Part shown: positions 47,842 to 59,691 of the stretch, piece by piece
How the letters are laid out: each line of letters begins with the position of its first letter
Numbering within the stretch: the first letter of the stretch is position 1
Assembly: GCA_907165065.1 (NCBI GenBank)
Contig: OU015524.1
Coordinates: forward strand, 1,868,416 to 1,932,415
From: Caprimulgus europaeus
Lineage: Eukaryota; Chordata; Aves; Caprimulgiformes; Caprimulgidae
Direction: 5' to 3'
DNA: 64,000 nt
Translations under genes and position numbers: made by a program
The notes under the pieces: model-generated
Told to the model about the DNA's origin: nothing
Database searches by the model: none
Seen by the model: the letters and a program-made list of their open reading frames with translations, nothing else

Positions 47842-47907
47842 AGATGGGCTTGGAAGGATTTTGCTCTCCCACCTAGATGGGCTTGGAAGGATTTTTCCCC
47901 CCCACAT
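47842..47907. repeat. Tandem duplication, 33-bp unit, two copies
   Basis: AGATGGGCTTGGAAGGATTT begins at 47842 and again at 47875. The second half of the unit has diverged (GCTCTCCCACCT versus TCCCCCCCACA). Confidence 0.85.
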
Positions 47908-48550
47908 GAGGCAGAAGGAGTGATTTCTCCCTCTCCTGGGTGCCCCAATGTGCAGAATGGAGGGACTGACTTGTTCAAGGACAGGAAAGCCACAGCAAAG
48001 CTGGGCCCAAAGGTTGAGTGCAAAGTGGAGTTGTTACCCCGTCCCTCTTTGCCCATGTTCAGCAATATCCCATGACTGGGATGAACTACTTCGTACTAAA
48101 AGAGTGCCCTGGATGAGAGGAGGGAGTTTAAAAAATTCATCTAGCCTCTGTCACTCATGTAGCTTTAACTCTTTCTTGCCTGGCTTAGCAGTGAACAGCT
48201 GAGGAGCTCTACCTCATCAGCTGTTCCAGGTGGAGTTGGACACAAGGGGAGATGATGAGCCTCTAAAAAGCAGAGTTTTGCAAAAGGAAAGCTGTTGACT
48301 GCACAGGAAAAGGGGACAATTTTGTTTGAGCTGGCCTGGTCCCAGCCTCACATTGCCATTGCGATCATGACCTAGGGAAAAACAGACCTCAAGCAACATT
48401 GATTAGCCTGGTGCACCTCATCTCCAATAGCCAGATTACCAAGGCAGTTATAGCTTATGTCCAAGAAAAGCTAAGAGCATGAATGAATAAAAACGTTGAA
48501 ATATTAGATCATCAGTAGAACAATGAAAACCCCAGATACAATGTTATTGC
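47908..48550. other. Non-coding sequence
   Basis: No recognised feature. Confidence 0.4.
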
Positions 48551-48551
48551 T

Positions 48552-48599
<48 letters not shown>

Positions 48600-48601
48600 T
48601 C
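48551..48601. repeat. (TTCT)n / (CTTT)n microsatellite
   Basis: A perfect run of about 12.5 tetranucleotide units, pure pyrimidine on the plus strand. It is long enough to be highly length-variable and, as a homopurine-homopyrimidine mirror repeat, could adopt a triplex. Confidence 0.98.
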
Positions 48602-50037
48602 ACTTCAAGCTGAAAACCTGTTTGGGCCAGAATTCTTTGGAATCGTGCTACTGAATGTGCCTATAGTTAGGAGATAAAAAAAAAGGAGGCGTTAAAGCTG
48701 CTAGGAGATGTGATCATCACAATGAGGGACTGGTTGCAGCCTGCAGGAACCTGAAAAGAAACTGGTGAGTGCAGGAGTTAGAAGGCATTGCTATGACAAC
48801 AAAGCAAACCACCTCTGAAGAGAATAGAAAATATGTACAGCCATGCCAAGTTCATAAGCAAAGAAATGTATATTCTAAGAGGAGGCAAATGAAACATTGA
48901 CTTGGAAAACAAAATTACGCCTTTAGCATGATTTCTTCTTTACACATGGCACCTCTTCAGGAAAAGCATGCATTTAGCAGAGGGAAAGAAACTTTCGTCA
49001 AAGCACCTCTTTGCCCAGTCCTGACGCTTTGAGGAAGGAGCAGAAAGATCTGTGCTCTCTGTTTGCACTCTCAGATTTCAGTTGGCCGTGGCTGTTTAAG
49101 CTATCCATAAGGTGGTCTCTATGCTTTTTTCCAACCAACACTTACTGTACTTGTGAACAAATTTAATGCTAAACTTTCTTACATTTTCCCTCCTCATAAA
49201 ATTAATCTCATTTACCAGAAGATGCCTTTTTATTCACGTTCAAAGGCTAGGATACTCGATGGAGGGTTAAACCTAGAAATTCCTCTCGCATTCTGGCAGA
49301 GGAGGTTTCCATGTTCTTCTACAGCTGCACATAAGTCATTTATAAGATCAGTCCAAGCAGTTGTCTGGACCATAGCTAGCAGAAAGCTCCCTGGCGACAC
49401 TGATGCTCGATGACAGTCAACTCTTGAAATCAGAGCCAGCGTGGATGTTGACATAATGGTCCACACTCTGTGTGCTCAGCCAGGAGGGGGAATATCCTCT
49501 GGTTCCCAAAGTGAAGGAGCAAACGAGCAGGCTGGAGGAATACGCTGTAACGAGTGCGCTGAAGAGTGGTGAGCAGCTTGTAGGGTTTGTCACAGGGAGC
49601 AGAGCTGGGCAGCTTTGTGCCATGGGAATAGATGTCCTACACTGGGAGAACTGAACAGATACTGCTGGAGACAGAGCAGTACCAGTCCCTACCTGGACAG
49701 TCTAATCATGGCTTTTGAGATTTATCTTCTGATTTAACTCTGGAATGGTAGGAGAGAGGGTGTCACATACACAGACTCAAGTGGGTTGTCCTCTGTCTCT
49801 ACAAGGTCCTCACTGCAGCCCCCTGCCCTCCTCCTGCAGACCTGAGCAGTTCTGCATCACTTTCTGGCATAAACACCTTCCTGCTTCAGCCTCAGAGATT
49901 TCATTCCTCTACAGCCAGAAACTGAAACACAGACTTCAACTGCTACAAACACACGCTGTACCCCGTAATTCATCTGGAACATCAGCGAACTGGCACATGA
50001 AAAATGTTGTCCTGGGCTAGGAGATATCTTGCAGTAG
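48602..50037. other. Non-coding sequence without recognised features
   Basis: No gene or interspersed repeat recognised. Confidence 0.4.
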
Positions 50038-50055
50038 CAACAACAACAACAACAA
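50038..50055. repeat. (CAA)n microsatellite
   Basis: About six CAA units. Confidence 0.95.
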
Positions 50056-51200
50056 ATGGAATTGTCCTTGCCTGTCCTGCTGCCACAGAGCAGCCTGGGT
50101 TGAATCCCCTAGCAGAGCCATGGCCCGTGCCACCAAAGGGAATGTCAGCCTCCGGCAACGCCACCTACGTACCCAGACACGCTAAAGCGTCAGAAACACT
50201 CATCTGTCAGCGCAGCTCTGTCTACACCAGCGCCTTGCCAGCAGTGGGGGAGTTGATTTCTTTCCACACCCTAGAATTACACTGGCAAACTCTGTAGGTT
50301 ACACTAAGCCACAGAGTACAGGCCACGTGTGCATGCGCTTTATTGGCCTTCATTTGATCCTGTGCATTAAAGGCAGCTGGGCTTCCTCTCTTTCCAACTA
50401 AATAATAATTACACCTATTGTTCCCAGTGGGCAAAGAGACCCTGTTCACACATACCCAGATAGACAAGGCCTATAATTAACACCTTGCTGGGATAGAGAG
50501 CTTTTGTTCAGGTTAGTTATTACATGTCTTGCAGCCTGAAAACAGTGCTTCTTACATTCATTTCAGCTCCTTCTCTCCCTGCCTCAGACCTTAGCTCCCT
50601 GCTTTTTCCCAGGTCTTTGTGCACAAATGTGTCCAGCAGCAGTGCTTGGTAGGCTGAGGCCAACAGCTTAATCCAGATATCCAGAGCAGGGGATCCCAAA
50701 CTGTCCTATGCATCCCACAGTCCTGCACACAGGCAGGTACTGGGGTTGTCCTTGCTGCTGCCAAACCCATTTGCAAATGAATGGCAAAGGTCTCCACCAA
50801 AGATGCAAGGCAGAGGACAGAACTCTTACCCCAAGACTTGGGCTACAGGAAGAAGGTGGAGTTCTACCAAATGGCTGGGTTTAAATAACAGCTTATTGTT
50901 GTCTTCTTCCACCTTCCTTTCTCTTTTCTTCCTTACCCCATTCCCATCCTCACTGCAGCTCTCATTTTCACTCTGCCTTGTGTCCCTTCCCTTCCCATGT
51001 GCTGGACTCCACCCTCTGCTGACCAGCGTGGTCAAAAAATCCCCATTTTATTTTTTGTGTGTGGATTTAGGTTTTTACTTTTTCACTTTAGGTTTAATTT
51101 TCCAAGCCTTCAAGTTCAGTGCATTCAACTGAAGAATCCCAAACAGGCTGAAGACTGGCAAAAAAGGCATAAGCACAATAGTTATAGTTAAGGACAGAAA
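50056..51200. other. Non-coding sequence without recognised features
   Basis: No exon is supported. Pyrimidine-rich around 50895-50945. Confidence 0.4.
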
Positions 51201-51229
51201 GGGGGGTGGACAGGGAGGGAAAAGGGGGG
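51201..51229 (+). other. G-quadruplex motif
   Basis: G runs at 51201-51206, 51213-51215, 51217-51219 and 51224-51229, with loops of 6, 1 and 4 bases. This meets the G3+N1-7 rule on the plus strand. Confidence 0.9.
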
Positions 51230-54200
51230 ATATGCTCCCCTTTTCTAGCAGTAATTTCCATTAGATCAGCTCAAGCTCTCTTCTGTAACTCTGCCATTTG
51301 TTTTCCCAACACAGTGATTTGGATTACGGTGCTATGAGGAGATAGGGATGGCTGAACTGCATCAGTTTGTCAGTAATAATGTTGCCCAGGTACCATTATA
51401 GCAGCAAAGAATCACTTCATTTCAGGGCCAAAATCTCATAGGCAAAAGCACTGCATTGCTAAAGTAAGGTCTACCCTTACCCAGGGTGGTGTTTTGCCCA
51501 CTGACAGCTTTAACTATAAATATCCAAAGCATCATACCAAGGCAACCTGAGTGAGAAAGAGCACTTACATCAGCTTAAAGACACCTAAGTACCAAGTTCC
51601 TTTGATGGGGCCACTCTCTGCTGCCTGTCATCAACATGAAGCTAGAGGTCAGCTCTGTATCAGAGCACTCCCAAATCAACTGGATTAACTTAAACCCCCT
51701 TTGTCAACTCCACAAACTAACGTGGTGCACAGCTGGGTTGGTAGCATGTAACATTGTCACTGCCTCAACACAGATAAAGCAGGCACCGGTGCTTTAAGGA
51801 GAAAAGGTATAAAAGAGACCATTTCACATCTGTGCTAACTTAATAAGAACATGAATAGCTGTGTTTTGTAAATGGAAAGTGCAGCCACACTCACGCAATC
51901 CTGGCAGACTAAAAACTCCTGTAGCACACAGCTCTGTCTTCTTTTTCAGCCTCTAAATGCAATGGCATCTGGTGCCTTGGGGTTTCGGCCTTTCCAATTA
52001 ACAAACAAGCTTTATCTCTTGCTAATGCAACTGAAAGGTGATCCTGTGATCTCAGGAAACACTAATTGCTCTTTTTTCCCCTGTTCTAATTTAAATAACT
52101 TCCAGTCCCACCCAACCAAACAGCCACTGTCAGGAGCTTTAGAAAGGTGTGTACATAGCAGAAGGAGATGGCAGCAGACAGGTAAGCAATTAGGCAAAAC
52201 AAGCAGCAAGTTCTCCTAAGACAATGGTACAGTTCATATCCTGTGACAACTCCTGTGTCTAAATTATGTTTAAATGGATCTGACACCCAACATCTCTGGT
52301 TTCAGACCTCAGTGTTACAAAGCAGCATGAAGGTCTCTTGTGTACACACCCCACCAAAATTGGTAGGACCTAGACAAGCATCTAAAACCACCGTGACAGC
52401 AATGTCCCTAAAACACATGGTGGTATTACTGGACAATGATTTGAAATGTTACTGTTAGAATTAGTGGTTTAAAGCCTGATGTAGCAAAAAACCCAACCCA
52501 AAACAAAACAAAAAACCCAGCCCCAGCTTCAGTCCTCCTTATTTTCCAGTTCTGTGCTCAACAATATTTCAGCAGCTGCCCCTAGAGAGGCTGAAATATC
52601 CCTGCAAGAGCCAGGCACTGCCAGAAGGATGCAGAGTGCTGCAGGTGGGCACTGCTTCCCCCGTCGTATGAAGTTAGCCCAGGGCAGCAGCCAGAGCAGT
52701 GTTATTCCAGATCTTTTTGTAACAGCAAGTTGGGAGAGTTCAGCAGTGCCCAACAGGCCAGGCAGAGGCAGAAAGGATTTGTCCCAACTGCTCCAAATGC
52801 TTCTTTCCTGCTTTCCATAGCAGGTCTCTAATGTGCTTTTGCTGCTGGTGGCGAGAGAGAATAGTAGCTGTACTGCCTTGGACATTTTCCTCCAGGATCT
52901 CACCCTGTCCCCTGGATGAGGACAGCAGATGCACTTCCCTAAGTTCCCAGTCCATTCCCTGGATAAGAAGTTATCTACCATCCCAGTTATCTCAAAAGGA
53001 TGACTCTGGGAAGTGTGGCTTAGCCCTGAAAAAAGGCCCTGTCGTGAGGAGATGAGGAAGGCAGATTAAAGAGAAAAGCAGCACCAAGGCTGGACCACAA
53101 CATCTGATTGAAATCTCAGGTTTTACTCACAGTTTACTGAAAACTCCCCCTCACTTCCAAATTTTCTCATGACAGAATGAATTGCTCTACCAACAAGTGC
53201 AAAAGGAAATGATTAATTTACCCCTCCTATCCAAACTGATTACCGAGACTTCCATATCTCCAGGACCTGAGTAATGAATGAGCTTCCTGTGATTATAGCC
53301 AGGCACACCAAGAGGGCTCTGGCGTTAGCGTTCACGCCTCTGGGTCAAAAGCTGTAAGGACCACACAGCCTATCTGTGCTCATCAGAGACAGCAGCAACG
53401 TTTTAGCATGGCAAACAGTAACTCCTGTAGGCTCTGACCTTGTGCACAGTAGAAATCTTGCTTTAAAACAAAACAAACCAAAACAAAAAGCTCTGTTCTA
53501 CACCGCACGAGATGGCACACGGAGCACTAGGCTAATGGGAAAATGCTGGAGACCTGGTTTCCCTGCCAGCCCAGAGCAAGGGTAGCATGCCAGCCTGGAC
53601 CTTCTTTCTGCAACGTGAGGCTCAGCTTGCTGGGTGAAAGACAAGAGGAATTGGAAGCTCCTATCTCGCAGAAAGACAAAACGCTGCCAGCAATTAATGG
53701 ACGGGATCTTGCTTTCGTACACGACAAGCCTCACTCCCGGTGAGACGGGAATGCAGCCTGAGCTGGAAGCTGCAGTTTCTTACAGCTCCTTCCCTTGTGG
53801 TGGCATGGTTCCCAGTTGCTGATCTGACCATGTGCCAGGCAAAAATCTGTCCTCCTGCTATCTTTGGCCTCTATGCTATCAAATGCTGACCCTGATTCAG
53901 AGCTGCGCTGGTCGGAGTTAAATGGCATAGCAGGGAGACAGCGGGGCTTCCCTGCACTAACGTGCTCCCAACAGCGATGGGAAAACCAGGCTGGACCTGA
54001 TGGTCACCCTCCTCCATCCTGCCCTTCAGATCAGATGTTGAGCCAAAGCCTCTTCTCCAGCTGCTTTCAAGGTAGAAACTACAAACTGTCACCGTCGTTC
54101 TCAAAAAGAATAAAAACCCGACCCTCAGCCTTAGCACAAGGGCCAGCATCCCCCCTTCCCCCGGAGGAAAACGGTTTCTGTGTTAAACTTTCACAACTAA

Positions 54201-54265
54201 ACCTGAAACCCAGTGATGTTTGGTTTAGGTTTTGTTACAAACCTAGAACACAGGCCAAGTTTTCA
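51230..54265. other. Non-coding sequence without recognised features
   Basis: A TATAAAAG lies at 51808-51815 on the plus strand without clear promoter context. AAAAC-rich low complexity occurs near 52490-52515 and 53463-53490. No exon is supported. Confidence 0.4.
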
Positions 54266-54310
54266 CAAAAAAAAAAAGAAAAAAAAAGAAGAAAAAAAAA
54301 AGGAAAAAGA
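54266..54310. repeat. A-rich low-complexity tract
   Basis: About 45 bases of A runs broken by single or paired G (AAAAAAGAAAAAAAAAGAAG type). It could be the tail of an old retroposed element, but no body is recognisable upstream. Confidence 0.9.
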
Positions 54311-55781
54311 CCTGGGCAAAGTTTCAAGCGAATCAAGACCGATTTACGGTTTTGAGTGGAAACCATACTCAATTCACTACTTTCACAGGGGTTTGATCTG
54401 AAACCAGGCACAATCTGGCAGCCTCAAGCTGACTTTTGTTTCAGGTTAAATTGAAAGCCAAACCCAGCACATCTCCCCAAGTACCCATGTCTACGGGGTC
54501 CCTGCAGGAAGGAAAGATTCACAGTCACAGATGCTCTAGAGATCCATAATTGCACAGCACACACCTACATAACTGGTGTAAGTCACTCCAGTCTCACATG
54601 GACAACAGATCTGCCTTCAACACAGCACTGTAACATACACTGAGAGCTTTCAGTATTAAATACATCAAATAATTAAATTCTAGCCTGTAATTTTTCATTT
54701 GTTGGGCTTTCCCCCCCTCTCCCCCCCCCATTTCCTTTAATTGTTTGTTTTGCTTTTAATCTCTTTGATGCTTTGGTACAGTTGGCTTCTTATCAGATTG
54801 CAGACAAAAATTCTGGTGGTCTTGCATCAAAGGCCGTGAGTCCTTGCAGCAATGGGGAATGCTGCTGCAGCACTGATAGTCATTCAGCAATTCTACTGAG
54901 TGATAAGGCGCATGCTTTACGACGTGCATACACTGCATTATCTCAGAGCTCTCTCCCCCTCTGCCTACCCCTGATATCTGTGTACGTTTCAGGCCTGCTT
55001 TTGAAATATTAAACAAAAGTCTCCATTTGATAAAAGTGATGGCAACTGTGCCATCCCTAGACAGACAGCACAGGAGTCAGCACTGCACAGAGGCAACAGC
55101 AAGACTGAAGTAAATGAAGGACAACCAAAGCCATGATTTAATGATCCGGTGCCTGGCTTCTACCGTTATTTCACATCGTTAAATGTAACGTCCTACCTCT
55201 CCCTGCCAGCCCTCCACTTCCCAAGTCCTACTTAATACCTTGTAGATCCAGCCAGTGAGGGTTTATGCATCCTCCAGTCTGCTGAGATGCTCCAGACATG
55301 CAAACATTCGCAACGCGACAGCCCGAAGTCAGCACATCCGTATTAGGGCTCTGCAGCTCGTGGCTTACCCAGATGTACGTGTGTGCTTGGCTACACACTG
55401 GGAATAGGCTTCCATGGGATTAGCCACTGGGAACATTAAGTGCATGCTGAAGTTTTTGTGGGACTGGCAGGCCCATCTCTTAACAAAAGAAGCAGATATA
55501 AATACCACTTTGCACGTATCCAGTCTCCCATCCTAATTCTTTGTATTTTAATCAGATTAAACTTTGCAGAAACATATTATTTCATGACAAAAAAAAAAAA
55601 GCCATGAGGAACAATCCTTTGTATATCAAAGAACTATCTTGAAACATGGCTCCAGTCAAGTTGGCACGGAAGAGGTAAAGCATCCCCAGCCACGAATCCT
55701 CCCCAGGCCAGCAGGAAGCCACAGGGAAGTTTGCTTGCTGGAGCCAGGCTCCTGGAAACGTGCTGCTCTCTGTAGTGGTTT
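54311..55781. other. Non-coding sequence
   Basis: A C/T-rich run (CCCCCCCTCTCCCCCCCCCC) lies near 54711-54730. ATAACTGGTGTAAGTCACTC near 54570 faintly recalls the fossil repeat at 32003. No gene. Confidence 0.4.
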
Positions 55782-55801
55782 CAACAACAACAACAACAAC
55801 C
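55782..55801. repeat. (CAA)n microsatellite
   Basis: About 6.5 CAA units. Confidence 0.95.
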
Positions 55802-58020
55802 CGATAGCAAGGATGATGGGCTTAACATATGAGCTGCTCCCTATGCAGCTCCCTTGATGAGCTTCAGTGGGTGCAGGGGAATCGTTTCCTCACTACCTAT
55901 TTCCCCAGGTTCCTGCTGAGACGGGCTTTGCCTCCCCGGCGGTCCTATCCCGGCAGGAAGATATGGGTGGAGATACATGTCCTCCTCCAGCTGCAGCTGT
56001 GCTGGCCCAGTGGCTCCCACCACCACCGTCCCCACAGGTCCCTCGACCTGCTCCCTTCAAAATCTGCTCTTTAAGCTGATTATTGGGCTCATTCTCACGG
56101 TGCTGTGACAAGCAGCTGGAGACAGGCTGTGAGAGCAAACATCTGCCTGCGCCTTCACAGGCACATCTCCTGTGGCTTCCTTCTCCACAACACCTTGAGC
56201 CCCAGCAAGCCATGACAGCCACCTCCAGGCCCTCCTCTGAGCCACGGGACCAGCCAGTGGGTTTTACCGGCGATTCTTCATCTCTACATGGATTCTGCAG
56301 AGGGTTAAACCAAAGTAGTGAATAGCCCAGCACTGCCAAGGAACCCAAGTAGCCCTAGTCCTTGCCGGACTGGAGGCAGTTTGGATTGGTATTCCTTGAC
56401 TCCTTCCCAAATTTACCAGGCTGTGTGATCTTTTCAAGCATAAATCACCTGAGGTGACTACAGTTAGCAATGAGTTTCTAGATGTTAATAACAATTGCTA
56501 ACGATGCCACCATTCAGCTTGTGCACAGAGCTGCCAAGTAGCAGACCAAATTCCTCCCTAATATAATCCCAACAAAAAGAAGGTTACTTCAGCAGGGGTA
56601 ATTCTTCCTTCTTCATGCTAGACACACACCACTTCTTAAATCCAGTTTTCTATTTACATTTTAAGTATCCTCCTCAGAAGATAAGTGAATTAGGCAGCCA
56701 GGCTGACTGAAAAAATGAAAAGAGAAAACTAGTCCAGCTGAAGCACAGCTGGACAACTTTTCTTGTTCTTATTATTTGATGCCCTTCAGGATATAAAGAA
56801 AGTCCATGCTCCATTGTTCCAGTGACAGAATAAGGCCTGCTGAGACCCCACCACTTCATTACAAAACATTGCATGCTGGAGCAACCACAGAAGGCCACAG
56901 CTGGCCAGCTCTGGGAAAAACAGAAAAAGAGTTTGCTAACTTAAAATGGCTTCAGTTCAGCACTTCTGTCCCCTGCTTGTCGGAGCACACAGCATTATCT
57001 GTTGGTCTGGGAGGGAACGCCTGTCACCTAAGCTGCCAGTTACCATACATCTGATTTCAAAGGGCTGCTGCCTTAATGTTAGATGTTACAGCTGGAAAGA
57101 GAAGCTCTAGGATGTGACATCGTCATGCAACCGCAGCCCCCTGGACACCAGCTCCTGCCTGTCCCTGTCAGAGAGTGCCAACAAGCCAGGCAAACACTCG
57201 AGCTGCAAACCACATTTCTGCTTTAGTCAGTTGCTTGGGATGTTTCTCTCATGCCTATCATCATCACCTCTCTTATCTGGAGTGAGCACAAGGCATTTTG
57301 CTCCTCTGTACGTCCCTGCCGGCTGGTGAGCAAGCAAGCCCTCGGCTTGAGCGGGGAGGTAGCTCTGAGTGCACCTCCACACCGTAGCTCTAACAGGGCA
57401 AACCCTGAAGGAGAGAGCCCTGTAGATCCCCACAGAGAGTGGGGTGCACACCAACAAAACTAGTCCCCAGCAACTCTCGTGTGACCCTGCACAGCTATCT
57501 CTATACAACCTGCCACCAGACTGAGGAAATCTGGAGTCTATTGGGATGAAAGGCTGGTGCCAGTGATCTGGTGGTTAGAAAACCAACCACCCAGCGGCAC
57601 AGCCATTTAAAAGCAAGCGCCATAAAGCTGCACATCCATCTCCTGTCGCCTCAACTCTTTCCTCACCGCTGCTTCTTCAACATCACACTGGGAAATGAGG
57701 ACACTGGTCATGCTCTTGCCTTCAGCCATAGCCTGGTCTCTACCCCAGGCGCTGTTGTGAGCCTCCTCCAGTGCCCTGAAGACATAACCAGGAGTTGCAA
57801 GCGATCCCAAGGCCTTTTGCTAACCTCATTCCCCAAGTTACACACCTCCCTCTTCTTGCTCCTGCAGAAGCAATTGCTCAGCAGGAATTGAATTAAGCAA
57901 AAAAAAAACCCATAAAAATGTCTATGATAAAAAAAAAGATAAACCCAAAACACACAGTTTTGCAGCTTCCAAAATGAATGAAAGAAAGCAAACGTTTTCA
58001 ACTGTACCCAAAATACAGGA
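55802..58020. other. Non-coding sequence without recognised features
   Basis: Moderately GC-rich from 55860 to 56250. The ORFs there overlap on both strands and none looks real. Confidence 0.4.
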
Positions 58021-58029
58021 GGAAAGGAT

Positions 58030-58235
58030 GCACATATCTACATTTTTTGAAAGAAACAGTTTGATTTGAAAATGCCACAGCGTTTTATTTCAATGCCTCT
58101 TAAATACAACCCTTTGATTTGCTATTTTGAAGTGGCATTTTCCTCTCTAAAGAGATCTGAAATAAAAGAAAGTGTGAGAAGCAAGAGGGGTAACTAACCT
58201 CAAAACAAAACATTGCATTCAAAATGCAATTCGGG
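58030..58235. repeat. Possible old palindromic repeat
   Basis: GAAACAGTTTGATTTGAAAA near 58050, TTTATTTCAATGCC near 58085 and the perfect hairpin ATTGCATT-CAA-AATGCAAT at 58212-58230 recall the GAAAC/GTTTC-rich palindromic repeats of sauropsids. A similar patch lies near 60140-60215. The similarity is weak. Confidence 0.3.
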
Positions 58236-59655
58236 TTCACCCAAAATAACATGTTAGGGTTTTTCTCATTTCCCCTGAAAAAAAAAAGAAAAACCAACCA
58301 TTTCTCTCACTTTGACCCAATCCAGTTCTTTTTCTCTCCATTTTCCAGCTCAGCCCCTGACCTGAGGCAGCTGTTACTTCTCCAGGTCTTTCCAGAGGGC
58401 ATGTTCTCTGCTTTGTGCTTCCCTGCCATGCAGTGCACAGGCAAACACAGAGCGAGCAACAAAGCTCTGCTCCTTCAGGGCAAACCAAACCCTCAGGTGC
58501 TTCATTTTCACTGCATCTTAACCTCTACCTACGTGAGTCGCTATTATCCAGGCCACCCGACTCACGAATTTCAGGAGCATCTAAAATGATCAATGCAGAC
58601 ACAGTCTTTGCACGAGCGCTTGAAGCAGGCAGGGGAAGAGGAATCTGTTCATATTTCAGCTTCTTTCTAACCCTGTCACACTTACTGGGTGGCTTTGGCA
58701 AGTTGATTTGCACCCATGGCTCAGCTTCTCCAACCCCAGAGCAGAAAGGAGCTCCACCAGCACAGCAAGCCTGCTGTGCCCGCTCATGGGAGCGCTCTCC
58801 TGCAAACAGCAGGTTAACCGCGCCGCGGAATTTCTTTCCCTTTATTTCAGTGTCTACAGAATACTGAAAGCTTGCAATGGTCTAAACCTGCCTAACCTGT
58901 GTCTCTTTTGGGATGTTCCTCTGCTTGCAAGGGCAGACAGACTTTGAAAACAACCCATCTTCTCCCCTCCCTGCCTTTCCCATTTCCCCTTTTCACTTTT
59001 TTTTTATTTTTTGCGTCTTCCTCGGCGGGTTTCCGGCGGTTCCTCAGAGCCCCACGGCAGGCAGCTGTGCTCACTGTACCTGTGTGTGTGTGTCTGACCT
59101 TGCCTCCCCACGAGATTCCTCTAGAAGATAAGCGCAGGCTTGCGGAAATCCTGTGACACCGACCTTAGGGCACCTCTTTGTAGCGGGGATCCCACTGACG
59201 TTTTGTCCTTCTGGAGGTCCCTCTGACAGACACGTCCATGCATTTTGCACCCCCTGAAAGTCTGCAGTAAAGCTTTGGGCACCTTACACCATCTCCCCAA
59301 ACACACATGACTCCACTCCTGCAAAACCAAACTGTGGTTTTGCTGTGGCCCAGCTTACTTTCATTTTCACGTGGTGGAGGAGAACGTGGTGTCTGGGTTT
59401 CAGCCAGGGAATCCTGCCTCGAGGTCCTGCCTGCTGCACTGTAAAGACACTGCACACACAAGAATGACCCCTCTGTGTGGGATGGACAGGGAATTGATCC
59501 CTTGAGATCTGGGTGAGCAGGGGTATAAACACACCAAAATTATGAGGTGCTTAGCTGAGTGATGACTCTGAGGAGCAGTGAAGGGAGGAAGAGTTGGGGA
59601 GGGTGGTGAGATGGGTCAGGCACGTGTCTCCTGCGCAAGAGAATGCTGTCTTCAC
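58236..59655. other. Non-coding sequence without recognised features
   Basis: Scattered CpGs near 58790-58830 and 59015-59055, too few for a CpG island. No exon is supported. Confidence 0.4.
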
Positions 59656-59691
59656 ATGGAGCAAGGTCACTTCATGGAGTAAGGTCACTTC
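59656..59691 (+). repeat. 18-bp tandem duplication carrying two AAGGTCA sites
   Basis: ATGGAGCAAGGTCACTTC (59656-59673) is followed directly by ATGGAGTAAGGTCACTTC (59674-59691), differing at one base. Each copy holds AAGGTCA (59663-59669, 59681-59687), the extended half-site bound by monomeric nuclear receptors such as the ERR and SF-1 families. The 18-bp spacing is not a classic direct-repeat dimer element. Confidence 0.9.

Noticed and set aside
51808-51815. TATAAAAG as a promoter
   Set aside because: No CpG enrichment, start motif or downstream donor was seen. A chance match is likely.
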